Positions 11,346 to 24,487 of a stretch of 64,000 nt of DNA are shown one piece after another. The number at the start of each line of letters is the position of its first letter. Positions within the stretch are counted from its first letter, which is position 1. This DNA comes from Flaccisagitta enflata (Eukaryota; Chaetognatha; Sagittoidea; Aphragmophora). Position numbers and translations under genes: made by a program. The stretch lies in contig OZ231128.1 of NCBI GenBank assembly GCA_965153355.1, forward strand, positions 310,001 through 374,000. The letters are read 5' to 3'. Below the pieces are notes generated by a model. That model had not been told where the DNA came from. It saw nothing but the letters and a program-made list of their open reading frames with translations, and ran no database searches.

Positions 11346-11923
11346 CATACATATAAACAAAAAAATAAAAAATAAACAAACATAGCTAAAACATCTAACA
11401 ATAGCTATAAACAAAGTTTTTTATTAAATCAAAAAGATGAAAATATCTATCAGCAGCATTTATTCAATCCAGTTTAAAAGATCATTTTAAACATATACAC
11501 CATTATCAATACTTAGTTCATTGATATTATATTTGTTTGTTATTTTGCCTACCTATCAGTCATGCTCATCTCTTGATTTGCAAACTGGCCATTTTAATAA
11601 TCATAAATCTAAATTTGACTGTTGAGATAACAAATTATTTTTAAGTTTTTTTATAGTGATATTGTATTGTACTATTCATTCATTCATAGTTCAGAATAAA
11701 ATACCTTGTAACCTATCTAATTTTTACCAACTTCATTTTTTTTTTCATTTTCATATCATTTTTATAACTATAGTTGAGGGTTTTCATGTAAGTATTATAA
11801 CTATACTTTTCCATTTGAAAAAGGTTTATTTCTATTACTCAAGATTTATGTGAATCAAGAGCTATTGAAATTGAAGTTCTTTTATGTTATAAGATAAGAT
11901 GAGACAATATAGGATTTATATAG
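11346..11923. other. AT-rich DNA, no gene seen
   Basis: No repeat family or domain-bearing frame was recognised. The longest open frame (11656-11853, plus) is hydrophobic and AT-driven. Confidence 0.5.
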
Positions 11924-12175
11924 TGGATGTGGTAATAGAAGTGGAAGCGGAAGCGGAAGCGGAAGCGGAAGCGGAAGCGGAAGCGGAATAAAAAATTGAG
12001 ATGGAGGCGGAAGCGGAAGCGGAAGCTTTAAAAATTTTTAAAATGGAAGCGGAAGCGGAAGCGGAAGCGAAGAAAAAATTTTGAATGGAAGCGGAAACGG
12101 AAGCGGAAGTGAAAAAAATTTTGAAAATGGAAGCGGAAGCGGAAGCGGCCCAAAAATTTGGCGCTTCCACATCAC
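11924..12175. repeat. GGAAGC minisatellite, second tract
   Basis: About 30 GGAAGC units lie in five blocks split by AAAATTTT-like spacers. It starts GAAGTGGAAGCGG and ends GCGCTTCCACATCACTAC, the reverse complement of the left flank of the tract at 9337. The two tracts may be ends of one element or two copies in different orientation. Confidence 0.8.
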
Positions 12176-12185
12176 TACTAGCATG

Positions 12186-13638
12186 TGTAGATCACAGCTA
12201 TATAGGTTTTGCCTGCGTCCTAATTCATCAAAGGACATTTTTTTGCTCATGAAGTCAGTAAGTTCAACATTTTAGAGGCACCTAATTGACACGATTTTTT
12301 TTATCTTAAATTGGAAATATTTTTTTCGTAGGTCCTTCAAATCGGGGAGCAGGATTACCAAATTTTACACATGACGCATTCAATCCACCCTGAAGCTTTG
12401 CTAAAGATTTGGCGGCCTCCCTTAAATTCCAAGTGCTATTTTTCATATCTAGAATAGTATTGAATGAAATGAAGAAAACCATTTTTTGTCAAGTTTGAAT
12501 TAGAGGAAAGTAGTTCAAGGGGTGTAAAGAGGCTTTGGATTAGCTAGGTCGCAGGTAAAACCATGCATTTTCTTGCTCATTGTAGGCAACTGTTCCAATT
12601 TCTGCCGTTGATGGAGGGCAAAAGTACTGGCGTAATTTTTTCTACCCTGTCAGAACATTGTTGGGGGGGGTTGGATTAACAGGTTGTGGAAAATTATCCG
12701 GACTTTCTCCATAGGTAGAAAACCATACTTAGAAGTGACCCAGCACTATGAAATTTGAGCCAGAGTACCTCAGCTAGTCATACTAGAAGCTAGAATTGAT
12801 TGCAGGTATTTTCTAAATTCCTTGTCACTAAGGGAGCTAAATGATTTGAAGCAAAGATTCGGATTTGGACAGGATTTTATTTCATAGGCAAAATAGGTTA
12901 CAAAATCATTGATTCTTGTATTTGTAACTACTCCATAGTGACTCTCTTAGCATGATACACACTAAACTGAGGGAGGTAAGTTAAATCAACATGACTGGAG
13001 CTCACAAAAGCAAATAAACTAGGCCTAAAGGGCAAGAAAAACTAACAACAATATTTCAGTTTTTTTTTAATAAATCTTTTTAAGGAGTGTTTTATCTGAG
13101 TCAAATTTACCTGAAAAAGTTTTATTTCTTTGTGAATTTTGGATTTGACCTTGTTTCAACCGATGTCATCAGTGATAGAGACTCTGAAACTCTCATGCCT
13201 CATCTGTCAATATCAACCTTGCAGGAAATCGTCAGGTTAATTGATTTGATCTTGACCCGTAATTCGTTTGGGAATCAGGAAAAGAGAGAAGACGAATGAC
13301 AGAAGCCAGGAATGGATAAAATGTGAAAAGATGCGAAAACAAAAACATCTAAAACACAATTCTAGCGTTTTTGTTGAGTTTATCAGTTGATTGTTTAGTT
13401 TATCCTAATACATATCGGGGATTTACTTCAACAAATAAAGCTTACTTCTTGCTTGTTATCAAACGCTTTGAAAGAAAAACGTTTTTTACAGCTAAGTTAT
13501 CAAATTTTTTTAAATGTACTGAAAACATTGCCTCATAGAATCTCACTGATTTGGCCATCACAATATGCTTTCAGTATCTGATGAAAATACAGAACAACGT
13601 GGTTTGTTGATCAGACATCACGCCTCTGGCATCCTTTA
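12186..13638. other. Unassigned AT-rich DNA
   Basis: I see no repeat structure. The frame 13087-13299 (plus, 70 codons) has a plausible amphipathic C-terminal half (residues about 30-60) but no known motif, no neighbouring exon signal I can defend, and low length. It is left uncalled. Confidence 0.5.
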
Positions 13639-13870
13639 CTATCTTCACAAAAAAAATCTTTCCACCTCAAAACAAGCATATACTTTGAAAATGTGCTGCT
13701 CCTAGACAAATAAAGCTACTGACCCCAGATTGGTCCCATTCTGATAAGTTTCAACAACTCTTTCAAAGAGGACCATTGTGGTTGTCATAGTTTTATTCGT
13801 TCAGGAGCAGCACTCTGCAGCACAAGTTGATGGTAGTTATCAGGTGGAAAGGTTGATTTTGTGAAGATAG
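13639..13870. mobile_element. TA-flanked MITE, CTATCT ends, 232 bp
   Basis: The termini CTATCTTCACAAAAAAAATC and TTGATTTTGTGAAGATAG are inverted repeats, with TA dinucleotides immediately outside (13637-13638 and 13871-13872). An inner inverted pair GCTGCTCCT/AGGAGCAGC adds hairpin potential. TA duplication is the signature of Tc1/mariner-type insertion. No coding. Confidence 0.7.
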
Positions 13871-14137
13871 TATTTGCTTGATACACACATGCCCCCGTTG
13901 TCTCAAGTCCAGATGAGATCTACTGTAGCTTTTGGACTAAAAGTACTGTGTGGGGAGACTCGAGAAAAAAAAACAACTGCCATCACGACCTTTGACTATG
14001 TTAACGCATTCGTGACAACATAAAGATTTGAGTGGGCCGGAAACCGCAGAGTCTTTGCTGGCTCTCATCTTAGGTCAAAGTCCCTAAAGAGCTGGGAAAA
14101 GGAGATGCTATCCTTGGAGACCTGTCGAAGAGTGAAG

Positions 14138-14607
<470 letters not shown>

Positions 14608-14699
14608 CAGACATAAATACAGAGAACGATACAGAGGGGAGCTTGACTGACGAAAAAGGAAAACAAAAGATAAACGACATAAAAACAGATAGACAAGAG

Positions 14700-14844
14700 A
14701 AACAGAGAGAGAGACAGAGAGGCAGACGGAGAAGCAGACAGACAGACCGACAGACAGACAGACAGACCGACAGTCAGACAGACAGAAACACATAAAGACA
14801 AAAAGAGAGAAAGACAGAAAGACAAAAAGAGAGAAAAACAGACT

Positions 14845-14890
<46 letters not shown>

Positions 14891-14896
14891 AAGACA
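14700..14896. repeat. GACA / GAGA microsatellite
   Basis: Irregular GACAGACC and GACA units end in a pure (GACA)n at 14845-14890. It follows the GA tract after about 90 bp of degenerate GA-rich DNA. Confidence 0.9.
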
Positions 14897-15044
14897 GTTG
14901 AGGGTAAAGAAAACCGTCACATTTAGATCTCGGGTCTTTCAAGCGCAGTAAGGAAGTGGGAACAACTTTAGACCTGGAAACGACATCTTATTGCCAACTT
15001 TGCTCCGCACAAATAGGATGAGCTCCCAATTCTCCGAAATACTT

Positions 15045-15124
15045 TCTCTTCTTCTTCTTCTTCTTCTTCTTCTTCTTCTTCTTCTTCTGCTTTTTCTTTT
15101 TCTTTTTCTTTTTCTTTTTCTTCT

Positions 15125-15156
<32 letters not shown>

Positions 15157-15196
15157 TTCTTCTTCTTCTTCTTCTTCTTCTTCTTCTATTTCTATT
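15045..15196. repeat. TTC / TTTTTC microsatellite
   Basis: (TTC)n surrounds a (TTTTTC)n block at about 15090-15120. It is homopyrimidine on the plus strand. Confidence 0.95.
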
Positions 15197-16014
15197 TTTT
15201 GCTGGATATAACGCAATCAGACAGAAAAAAAATTGTACCTGGAATGTATCTTTTATTGTGATCATTTGTAGCTTATAAGTGATCATTGCTCCCACCCCCC
15301 CCCCCCAATCCACTCCAATTCAAATTCGCCTGTCTCACTATCACAATATTGCATCTAGATTCTTGTCAATTATCTGACCAAACGCGTTTGCTCAGCTCAA
15401 ACCGTTTAACTAAATGACAACCAAAGTATGGTTGGTATGGTTAACACCCCAATTGAATCATTGTGGAAATATTGCTGAAGTGCGAATCGTCATTTGGAAA
15501 TTGAACTTGTGAACTTCCAAACTACTGAAGCGAAATCCTCCACCTCAATTATTTAATGATTATCTTCCTCATAAAAAATAATAATGTTCCTCCTCTGATT
15601 GCCTGATTCCCAAGCATATTGTTTTTATTCTTCATTGGTGGCATTAAACGAGAAAGATAATTTCGAGTCTTTATAATTCTCCATTAAGATGCGATATTCT
15701 CACTGGAGAGGTTTCCCTTAACTAGTGTGTCTTGCCTTGTTTCCATATCTTTTTCAAAGTCGACTGTTAGATAATTGTTATCACTGTCGTTAAGACTGTA
15801 TTTTTATTCGTGACTCTTTTGATTCTATAACAGTTGGCATTGAGACAAACATAACATCACATAAAGAAAGGGACGAGAAGAGCTTTTTATGTCCAAGTTC
15901 CGGGCAATAATGTCTAAACGGGCAATCTGAGAATCCATAAAGAACCTCATAAGAGTCACTTATTCCAATTGTCTCTTGACCTCTGGGCAAGAGAAAACGA
16001 ACGCTATTATTACG

Positions 16015-16015
<1 letters not shown>
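15197..16015. other. No gene seen
   Basis: Unassigned DNA of normal complexity. It includes a C run at 15294-15305. No open frame exceeds 70 codons with recognisable content. Confidence 0.5.
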
Positions 16016-16017
<2 letters not shown>

Positions 16018-16083
<66 letters not shown>

Positions 16084-16545
16084 ACTGTTTTATTCATCGT
16101 TTGTTCAATTGTTTCTTTCATCTTTGCCTTCTTTCTCTATGTCAGTCTTTCTGTCATGTTTTTGTCTTTCTTCTCGTTCTTATTTCTTCCTTTTCCTCCT
16201 CATTCCCTTTCTTCTTATCCTTCTTGTTTTTCTTCTTCTTCTTCTTCTTCTTCTTCTTCTTCTTCTTCTTCTCCTTCTTCTTCTTCTTCTTCTTCTTCTT
16301 CTTCTTCTTCTTCTTCTTCTTCTTCTTCTTCTTCTTCTTCTTCTTCTTCTTCTTCTTCTTCTTCTTCTTCTTCTTTTTCTTCTTCTTCTTCTTCCTTCTT
16401 CTTTTTCCTCTTCTTCTTCTTCTTCTTCTTCTTCTTCTTCTTCTTCTTCTTGTTCTTCTTCTTCTTCTTCTTCTTCTTCTTCTTCTTTGTCGTTTTCTCT
16501 TTCTTTTTCTTTTTCTTTTTCTTTTTCTTCTTCTTCTTCTTCTTC
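16018..16545. repeat. TC tract and 320-bp TTC microsatellite
   Basis: (TC)n lies at 16018-16081. After a pyrimidine-rich link, (TTC)n fills 16228-16490 with a (TTTTTC) block near 16500-16528. The poly-Leu, poly-Phe and poly-Ser frames are artefacts. Confidence 0.97.
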
Positions 16546-16885
16546 TGCTCTTCAATTCCCACACCCCCACCCGCACCCTTATACAGTGAAACACCCCCGC
16601 TACAAAGGCAGACATGACACGCAGAGCAACAACACCCAAACGCCCAAAATATTCATAATAATGATCTTCTCTTTGTTCTCTTTCCTCCTCTTCTCTGCAT
16701 CTGTTGATTGCGATACTTTGTCATTTGTCAGGATGTGTTTTGTTGGTAATTTTAGGACCCCGCAGCTGAAACTCCATAAAGCGGAAACGATCGTCAGATG
16801 AACGCGTCATCACAGATGTAAACACAACCAGACTATATTCAAACGACAGTCAAACGAAATCCAGATAGAAAAAAGAAACAAAGGG

Positions 16886-16976
<91 letters not shown>

Positions 16977-16980
16977 AAAA
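16886..16980. repeat. GAAA microsatellite
   Basis: About 23 copies of GAAA with no interruption. Confidence 0.96.
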
Positions 16981-17094
16981 CAAGAAAGAAAAATAATGAT
17001 AACAAAGAACCAAAGAACCAAAGATACAGAAAAAGAAAAAAGACAAAAAATAAGGAAAGAAAGAGGAAGAAAACAAACAAACAAACAAAGAACA

Positions 17095-17545
17095 CACCAA
17101 AGAAACAAAGAAACGAAGAAACGAAGAAACGAAGAAACAAAGAAACGAAGAAACAAAGAAACAAAGAAATAAAGAAACAAAGAAACGAAGAAACGAAGAA
17201 ACGAAGAAACAAAGAAACGAAGAAACGAAGAAACGAAGAAACGAAGAAACGAAGAAACGAAGAAACGAAGAAACGAAGAAACGAAGAAACGAAGAAACGA
17301 AGAAACAAAGAAACAAAGAAACAAAGAAACGAAGAAACAAAAAAAGAACACACTAAATAAACGAGGAAACGAAGAAACGAAGAAACGAAGAAACGAAGAA
17401 ACGAAGAAACTAAGAAACTAAGAAACGAAGAAACAAACAAACAAACAAACAAACAAACAAAAAAGAAACAAAGAAACAAAGAAACAAAGAAACAAAGAAA
17501 CAAAGAAACAAAGAAACAAAGAAACAAAGAAACAAAGAAACGAGG
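17095..17545. repeat. 8-bp AAACGAAG / AAACAAAG array
   Basis: About 55 copies of an 8-bp unit, with C/G-to-A variants in blocks (AAACGAAG versus AAACAAAG) and an AAAC sub-run at about 17432-17460. The minus-strand Phe/Leu/Val frames are repeat translations. Confidence 0.95.
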
Positions 17546-17602
17546 GGAAAAGGGGAAAAAAGAAAGAAAATCGCAGAAGCGTCAGATGATCTGCTGTGCC
17601 TT

Positions 17603-18126
17603 ATTTGCGTGCTTCGCATAGAAAAAGCTGGGAGTATCCCTTCACCCTGCTTAGGTAATGTGGAGATGCAAAAATCATGAAGATGACCATTTTTCTTTTT
17701 TCAAAATTCCTTCATCTTCCGTTTTTGTTTTGGCCTTTAAGTTTCCACAGATTTCCCCGAATTCAGCAAAATCCTGTGTAGTTTTGTTACAAAAAGGACA
17801 ATTATTTGTTTTAAAAAAACATGATGCTTGTAAAAATAAACTAAAATCTTAGAACATAAGCTATGAAAAAGCTTATGAAAAAGCAGAATTGTAATTTTTT
17901 ACAAAAAAAGAAATTTGTAAAAGTTAATTCAAACAATATCAGCATATTGTTTTATCCCACTGCATTATGCAAATTAGGCCCTCAAAAACAATTTTCTAAA
18001 AAATGGAAGATGAACAATTTTTGATAAAAGGAAAATGGTGAGGGTCCTAAAATTAGCCACTCCGCATTAGGTAAAGAGGGCGAAAAGAAATAAACAACTT
18101 TTGCTATGTGAAGCACCCAAGTGCCT
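17603..18126. mobile_element. MITE with GTGCTTC(A/G)CATAG ends, long copy
   Basis: GCGTGCTTCGCATAG near 17608 and CTATGTGAAGCACCC near 18103 are inverted. The same terminal sequence bounds 39014-39335. A GTAATGTGG/GGTAAAGAGGG sub-terminal motif is shared in part. No transposase is seen between the ends. Confidence 0.5.
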
Positions 18127-18164
18127 TATGCCTTTTGCATAAATGAAGATGAAAAGAAAGACAA

Positions 18165-18383
18165 AACAGGTCGCCCAAGGGCAATATGTGGTCAGCGATA
18201 CCCGTTGCCCTGCTTTGCATGGTTGTAAATGGGAATGAGAGGAAGCAGGGCAGCGGCCCCCAAGGGGACGAAGTCCTGCAGAACACAGAGGGACTTTTGT
18301 TTGTCTGTCCAGCCATCCGTCCGACAGTCTCCCCCAGGCCCTCTCAGTCCTTGAATCTGCTTGGTCATTTTAGTCATTTTATT
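18165..18383 (+). mobile_element. Family D1 element, left end
   Basis: AACAGGTCGCCCAAGGGCAA is followed by TGGTCAGCGATACCCGTTG, CCCTGCT, a 29-nt loop, AGCAGGGC, GCGGCCCCCAAGGGGACG and TCCTGCAGAACACAGAGGG. A short TTTGTCTGTCC run and a few core words (CCTCTCAGTCCTTGAATC) follow. It is cut short by the next D element at 18384. Confidence 0.7.
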
Positions 18384-18960
18384 GGGCAGTGGCCCCGAAG
18401 GGGCCGATGACCTATGCTTTCACACATAGGGGAAATTTTTCCTTCTTCTTCTTCTTCTTCTCCTTATTCTCCTCCATCCACCCCCTTCGAAGCTCATATC
18501 CTAGTCTTGAGACCCAAATCCTAGCCTTTAGGCCCAAATCACAGTCTCAAGCCTCAAATCACAGCCTCAAGCCTCAAATCACAGCCTCAAGCCTCAAATC
18601 ACAGCCTTGAGGCTCAAATGACGGCCTCATGGGTCAAATCATAGCCTAGAGACTCAAATCCCAGCCTTGAGGCTCATATTCCAGCCTAGAGCCTCAAATC
18701 CCAGGCTCAAGCTTGAAATCCCAGCCTTGAGGCTCAAATCAGAGTCTTGAGGCTCAAATCGCAGCCTCAAGGCTCAAATCACAGCCTCGAGGCTCAAATC
18801 ACAGTCTTGAGGCTCAAATCCCCTATTGATGCTCAAATTCAATTCTAGAACTTCAAAACTTACTAAGCATTGGTCATCGGCCCCTTTGGGGCCGCTGCCC
18901 CTCTCACCTTCACACTCCACATATACTCACATAGGGGCAACGGGTACCGCTGACCATCTA
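18384..18960. mobile_element. Complete family D2 element with GCCTCAAATC core
   Basis: The left end is GGGCAGTGGCCCCGAAGGGG followed by the stem CCTATGCTTTCACACATAGG. A short TTC run comes next, then about 17 copies of a 20-bp core (CTCAAATCACAGCCTTGAGG-like) at 18490-18850. The right end has GCATTGGTCATCGGCCCC, TTTGGGGCCGCTGCCC, CTCACATAGG and CGGGTACCGCTGACC. It shares the GGCCCC stem with D1 but uses a different second stem. Confidence 0.75.
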
Positions 18961-19019
18961 ACGCTTTTGCGACTATTCATTTTGACTTATTACTCATAGT
19001 AATTTTAGGTCAATCTAAG

Positions 19020-19556
19020 TCATTTTCAAATGAAGATTTGGCCTTGAGTGCCCTTCTCATCTGGAGTGCAGATTTGAGGTCTGGAGGGGCACGGGGGGCT
19101 GATTTGAAGTCTGAGGGGCGGATTTGAGGCCTGATGGGCTTGATTAAGGCTTGGGTGGGCTAATTTGAGGCCTCAATGTTCAACCGGACAAAAGGATGGA
19201 AGGACAGACAGACGTCTGGAAATTCCCCCCCCCCCACCCCCCCCCCGTGTTCTACAGGACATCGGCCCTTTGGGACTGCTGCCCAAAAAGGAACCTTGAG
19301 GCTTAGATTTAAGCCTCACGGCTGGGATTTGAGCCTAAAGGGTGAGAAATGGGCCTCAAGGCTGGGATTTGGGCATTGTGGCTAGGATTTGGGCCTTTTG
19401 GATAGGATTTGGGCCACAAGACTGGGATTTGGATCTCGGGACTAGAATTTGGGCCTCTAAACTGGGGGGGGGGGGAAGAACGGACAGAGGAGAAGGAGAA
19501 AATTCCCCTCATGTGTGAAAGCATTGGTCATCGACCCCTTCGGGGCCGCTGCCCAA
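19020..19556. mobile_element. Two family D right halves in tandem (D1 then D2)
   Basis: 19020-19284 carries GATTTGAGGTCTGGAGG-type core, a GGAAGGACAGACAG run, a long C run, TGTTCTACAGGACATCGG and GCTGCCC. 19290-19556 carries GGATTTGGGCCT-type core, a G run, TGTGTGAAAGCATTGGTCAT and GGGGCCGCTGCCC. Left ends are missing, so both look truncated. Confidence 0.65.
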
Positions 19557-20560
19557 AAGAAGTAAGAACCTTTTTGAAGGCATATACGAACGTAAAAACA
19601 AATACATGTAGGAGAATCTAGCACAAGCAGATGACAGATAGAAAAGTTGAGCTATAAGAACATTTAAATACAAGATATTCTGACAAAGGCGACGTGATTA
19701 GCGATTACGAATCAAAGAGCCTCCTAGCTTCTAAGCAACGAAAAGCGCGCACGAGAATGAAACTCATTAGTGATGAATAAACAAATAAAAGAAGATGGGA
19801 GAGCAATGTAATTTAAGAGCAATAATAGCAAAACAAGCGGAGAGTGACGGAGGGGAGCGAAAGTAATGGGAAGGAAAGGGAAAAAAGAGGAAAAAAGAAT
19901 CATACAGCTCAAGTGTATTTGAAGCCCAGCGGTGCCCTATGCTCTGAACGGTCCAGCAGATTTGAGAATACCTGTCAGTGCTATTAGAATAGGGCTCAGT
20001 TTCTGATGACGAGAGAATAACATATTTTTATTTAAAAAGCTTGCCAAATTTTAGCTCTTGTCTATCTACAGATAGGTATACTTAAAGCGGAGATATTGCA
20101 ACCAAAGTTTGATAAGAATGTGCACATTATTTCCCCTTTTACTGCCAATATATACCAAGGATTTGAAAGGAAAAATCTTTTCCTTTAATGTAATTGAAAT
20201 TTGACATGCATGTGAAATGAAATCTTTTTCTTGAGGACTGCAGCTGTGCCAGAAACTATGTCTAAGAGGCAGGGGAAGACGAATAACATATCCTACCAAA
20301 CATTCCCTGCAACCGGCCTGCTGTCCGATGATGCAAAATTTTGGAAAGAGAAGAAGGATATGAATACAGGGTCATTAAATCAAAATGGCAAATAGTAAAC
20401 CCTTTATAGATGCAAATAACCAGTCCAATAACCTTCAGATTTTTATTGAATTGTAACCAATATTCATAAAGAATTTGAAAATTCTGAGACCAGTAGTTTT
20501 CCTGAACATATGGTTTACTATTTGCCACATGGATTTGAAGACACTGTAGAGATCAAAAGA
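19557..20560. other. Unassigned DNA with a small hairpin
   Basis: GGCAAATAGTAAACC (about 20384) and GGTTTACTATTTGCC (about 20512) are inverted copies 110 bp apart and may be ends of a small MITE. The remainder is unassigned. Open frames are short and without domains. Confidence 0.45.
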
Positions 20561-20565
20561 TGGAG

Positions 20566-20634
20566 GAAGAAGAAGAAGAAGAAGAAGAAGAAGAAGAAGC
20601 AGAAGAAGAAGAAGAAGAAGAAGAAGAAGAAGAA

Positions 20635-20693
<59 letters not shown>

Positions 20694-20986
20694 AGAAGAA
20701 CAACAACAAGAACAAGAACAAGAACAAGAACAAGAACAAGAAGAAGAAAAGGAAGATGGAGAAGGAGAAGGAGAAGAAGGAGAAGAAGAAAAAGAAGATT
20801 AAGGAGAAGAAGATGAAGAAGAAGAAGAAAAAGAAAAAGAAAAACAAAAAGAAAAAGAAGAAGAAGAAGAAGAAGAAGAAGAAGAAGAAGAAGAAGAAGA
20901 AGAAGAAGAAGAAGAAGAAGAAGAAGAAGAAAAGTAAAAAGAGAAGAAGGAAAGTTAAAGAAAAAGAAGAAGAAGAAGAAGAAAAA
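20566..20986. repeat. GAA microsatellite with variants
   Basis: (GAA)n with CAAGAA, GGAGAA and AAAGAA sub-blocks, about 420 bp. It ends in GAAAAA immediately at the CAAGG start of a HINE-like element. Confidence 0.96.
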
Positions 20987-21247
20987 CAAGGTCATTAGAC
21001 CTAAGTCGCGTGCGTCGGCACTTTCAAAAAGAGGCAGGCAGACAGACAGACACACATTTTTTTTTCTCAAAAAGTCATTTGAAATGGCTGTCTTCTCCTC
21101 AAATTACCTTCTCTACCATTCAGAAACATGAAAAACGCTTTAAAAGCCTTTAAAACAGTTTTGTGACGGACCGACCGACCGATCGACGGACCGACCAACC
21201 GACGGACCGACCGAAAAGTGGCTTATAGAGTCGCGTAGCACGCGACT
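20987..21247 (+). mobile_element. HINE-like element, variant C
   Basis: It starts CAAGGTCATTAGACC, then AGTCGCGTGCGTCGG, a GGCAGACAGACAG run, and about 90 bp of unique core. A second tetranucleotide run GACCGACCGACC follows, and the end is GAGTCGCGTAGCACGCGACT. The terminal layout equals families A and B, but the left end differs after CAAGG. Confidence 0.65.
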
Positions 21248-21535
21248 AAAAAGAAGGGAAGAAGAGGAAGAAGAAAAAGCAGAAAGAAAAAAAAAGGAGG
21301 AAGGAGAAACTACGGAACAGAAAGCAGAGAAACTAGGAAAAGAATGAAGGAGAAAAACGAAGCAGTTGAAGAAACTAATGGGAGACAATTCCCAAGATTC
21401 AACAAGAAGAACAGAAGAGAAGATGAGAAGAAAGGGAAGCGAGAAAGAAAGGAAATGGCAAGGAAGACATCAAGATAGACGAAGGAAATTTGCTGGAATA
21501 AAGGATGGAGAGGACAAAGAAGACAGAAAATGAGT

Positions 21536-21910
<375 letters not shown>

Positions 21911-21912
21911 TA

Positions 21913-22512
21913 ACAGTGGCAAAATAAAAAAAGAGACAACTTATTTAGCTAATTTTTGCTGAACTGAAGATTTAAACTATAAAAAATCAGTGACCATTTG
22001 AAAGCTCTGCAAAAGATCTTTCAAATGAGACGTTGCTGGTTATTCTGGCTTTATTCATTTAGAAATGGCAGAAGAATGAATAAAAACATTGCCATATTCA
22101 GTTTTGGGATTCAACCTTATTAGAAAGGTTTTTAAAAGAAGTAGTTCACTTTGACAAGCTCTAACTTTTAAACGGTTTGAGTTACAAATCTGGGATTTGT
22201 CTTGAATGAAAGAAAATTAAAAAATCTTTGGAAAAATGTTGAAAAAAAAAAGTTCAAATAGTTTTTTCCTCTATATTTTTCATGAACTAACAAAAAAGTT
22301 CAGCTTTTTCAATGTGGTTTTTACTCTCTTGACCATCTACTCTTTAATCTTATATCATTTCTAAACGAATAAAGCTACAACAACCAGCATGGTCCCATTT
22401 TGTAGATCTTTCAAAGAGCTTTCAAACGGTCATAGATTTTGCTATGTTTTTCTCTTTTGATGAATGTCAAATATTGAAAAACATTCTGTCTCTTTTTTTA
22501 TTTTGCCACTGT
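21913..22512. mobile_element. TA-flanked 600-bp MITE with long inverted arms
   Basis: The ends ACAGTGGCAAAATAAAAAAA and TTTTTTTATTTTGCCACTGT are inverted, with TA outside both (21911-21912 and 22513-22514). Internally GAAAGCTCTGCAAAAGATC and GATCTTTCAAAGAGCTTTC are also paired, as are TTCATTTAGAAATGG and ATTTCTAAACGAATAAAG. The layout and much of the sequence match 41901-42498. No ORF longer than 60 codons is believable, so it is non-autonomous. Confidence 0.8.
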
Positions 22513-22570
22513 TAGTTCTATAGTTTCATCTCGTTCTTTTTTATTTTCAAGTTTCCAGATTTCCAGTTTC

Positions 22571-22812
<242 letters not shown>

Positions 22813-23047
22813 AGAGAGATTGCGGGGTGTACAAAAATAGAGACAGAAACAGAGACAGAAACTGAAGGATAGAACAACCGTGGGAGACAGAGAGACGAAG
22901 ACAGAGACAGAGCGTAGGTACACAAATAAGCAACGCTTATCATATATTAACCAACTGGGGTCACCAAAAGCGTTACATAGGGATTGTTTTCGTCAAAAGT
23001 GGGACACGTGGAAAATAAATATGAGGAGGAAGAATATGCAGTGAAAA

Positions 23048-23212
23048 AACGACAAAAACAAAAACAAAAACAAAAACAAAAACAAAAACAAAAACAAAAA
23101 CAAAAACAAAAACAAAAACAAAAACAAAAACAAAAACAAAAACAAAAACAAGAAAAAAAAACAAAAAAAAGAAAAGAATAAAAAAAAAACAACAACAACA
23201 ACAACAATGAAA
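23048..23212. repeat. CAAAAA hexanucleotide and CAA repeats
   Basis: About 17 copies of CAAAAA are followed by A-rich DNA and (CAA)n at about 23190-23205. Confidence 0.95.
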
Positions 23213-24016
23213 ACCATAACAGTAACAATAACAGCTAAAAAAAGATTTACGAGAAGAGAAAGGAAATTTGACCAACAATTACACAAGATCAAACATGAAA
23301 AGATGAAAAAGAACAAGGACATGAACATCAAGTTACTTCTGAGTTCTGACCATAGATAACATATGTGATATCGATTTGTCCAACTGTCAATTCTTATATG
23401 CGTCTTTTATGAGAGCATGTAATCTAAGGCGTTTTTCACGACCACCATTGGATGTAATTTTCGCTTTTATCTGTCTTTTGATGAGCTGGCACAAAAGTTG
23501 CACTTAACGATCATCTGTTAAGGTTATTAACATAAATGCTTGAACCCTTTTTCAACGCTCGACAGTTTTGTTTTTTAGGTGCGCCAAAAAAAAGGTGACA
23601 CTAATTATTAAAACACTGTTTAAAGTGATTCTTACTTTATTCTTTAGCAAACAATTCATAGACTAAGCAATTAGAAGGTCAAAGGTGTAATGTATAACTA
23701 CTAGATATTGTAAAAATACAAAACCAAATGTAAATGAAAATTTTGTATGATTTGAAAAAAAATTCCAAAATTTTTTTATGCAGAAAAAATTGTTTTTTTC
23801 ATACAGCGACTGCTCTCATACATATTTTTTTTTAAATATCTATTCCAAATTTTTTTGACCAGTTATTTCAAGTAAATCAATTTATATAATATCAAAAAAG
23901 TTATTTTTATACTTGAATATACTCAAAAAGTCTTGAAAAGCTTCACGTTTTTCTTTCAACTAAAAAAATGCAACTCTGTAGCTCTTTTGGTTAAGAATGT
24001 AACTTTTTTTGGGACA
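23213..24016. other. AT-rich DNA, no gene seen
   Basis: This is mostly A/T-rich with no recognised repeat. Short open frames reflect composition. Confidence 0.5.
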
Positions 24017-24487
24017 GACGTTAGCACCTTTATGAGAGGCTCTGTCCGTCGGTCTGTCTGTCGGTTGGTTGGTCCGTCACGCTCGAGTGGAAGATTGCCG
24101 ACAATATTTAAAATCACATGAAAACTCTTGTTTATCATACGTATACGTTACTCGTCATTTCATTCATTACCATATTTATCTACGGTTTAGTCTCAAAGAG
24201 CTTGGGATAGGTCTGATGGGGCTCGAGATATGTCTAAGAATTCATGTTTCTTGTCATTTCATTCATTATCATATTCATCTACGGTTAGGTCAATGGGCTT
24301 GGGATAGGTCTAATAGAGCTCGCAAAAGGTCTGATAAAGCTCGGGATATGTCTAAGAATTCATGTTTCTTGTCATTTCATTCATTATCATATTCATCTAC
24401 GGTTAGGTCAATGGGCTTGGGATAGGTCTGATCGAGCTAGGGATAGGACTAAGAATTAAGAACGCCGGCGCATTGCCTTGGCCCGTG
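24017..24487 (-). mobile_element. Diverged family B element with 118-bp tandem core
   Basis: GAGAGGCTCTGTCCGTCGG and a GTCTGTCTGTCGGTTGG run lie at the left, and CCCGTGTATCTGGCC at the right, as in reversed family B copies. The core holds about three copies of a unit containing GTCATTTCATTCATTATC. Starts lie near 24154, 24253 and 24371, giving spacings of 99 and 118 bp. Confidence 0.5.

Noticed and set aside
13087-13299. 70-codon frame with a plausible helical C-terminal half
   Set aside because: No recognisable motif, too short, and no supporting exon or splice context that I can defend.
16810-17527. Phe/Leu/Val-rich membrane-like frames
   Set aside because: They follow the GAAA and AAACGAAG arrays on the opposite strand.
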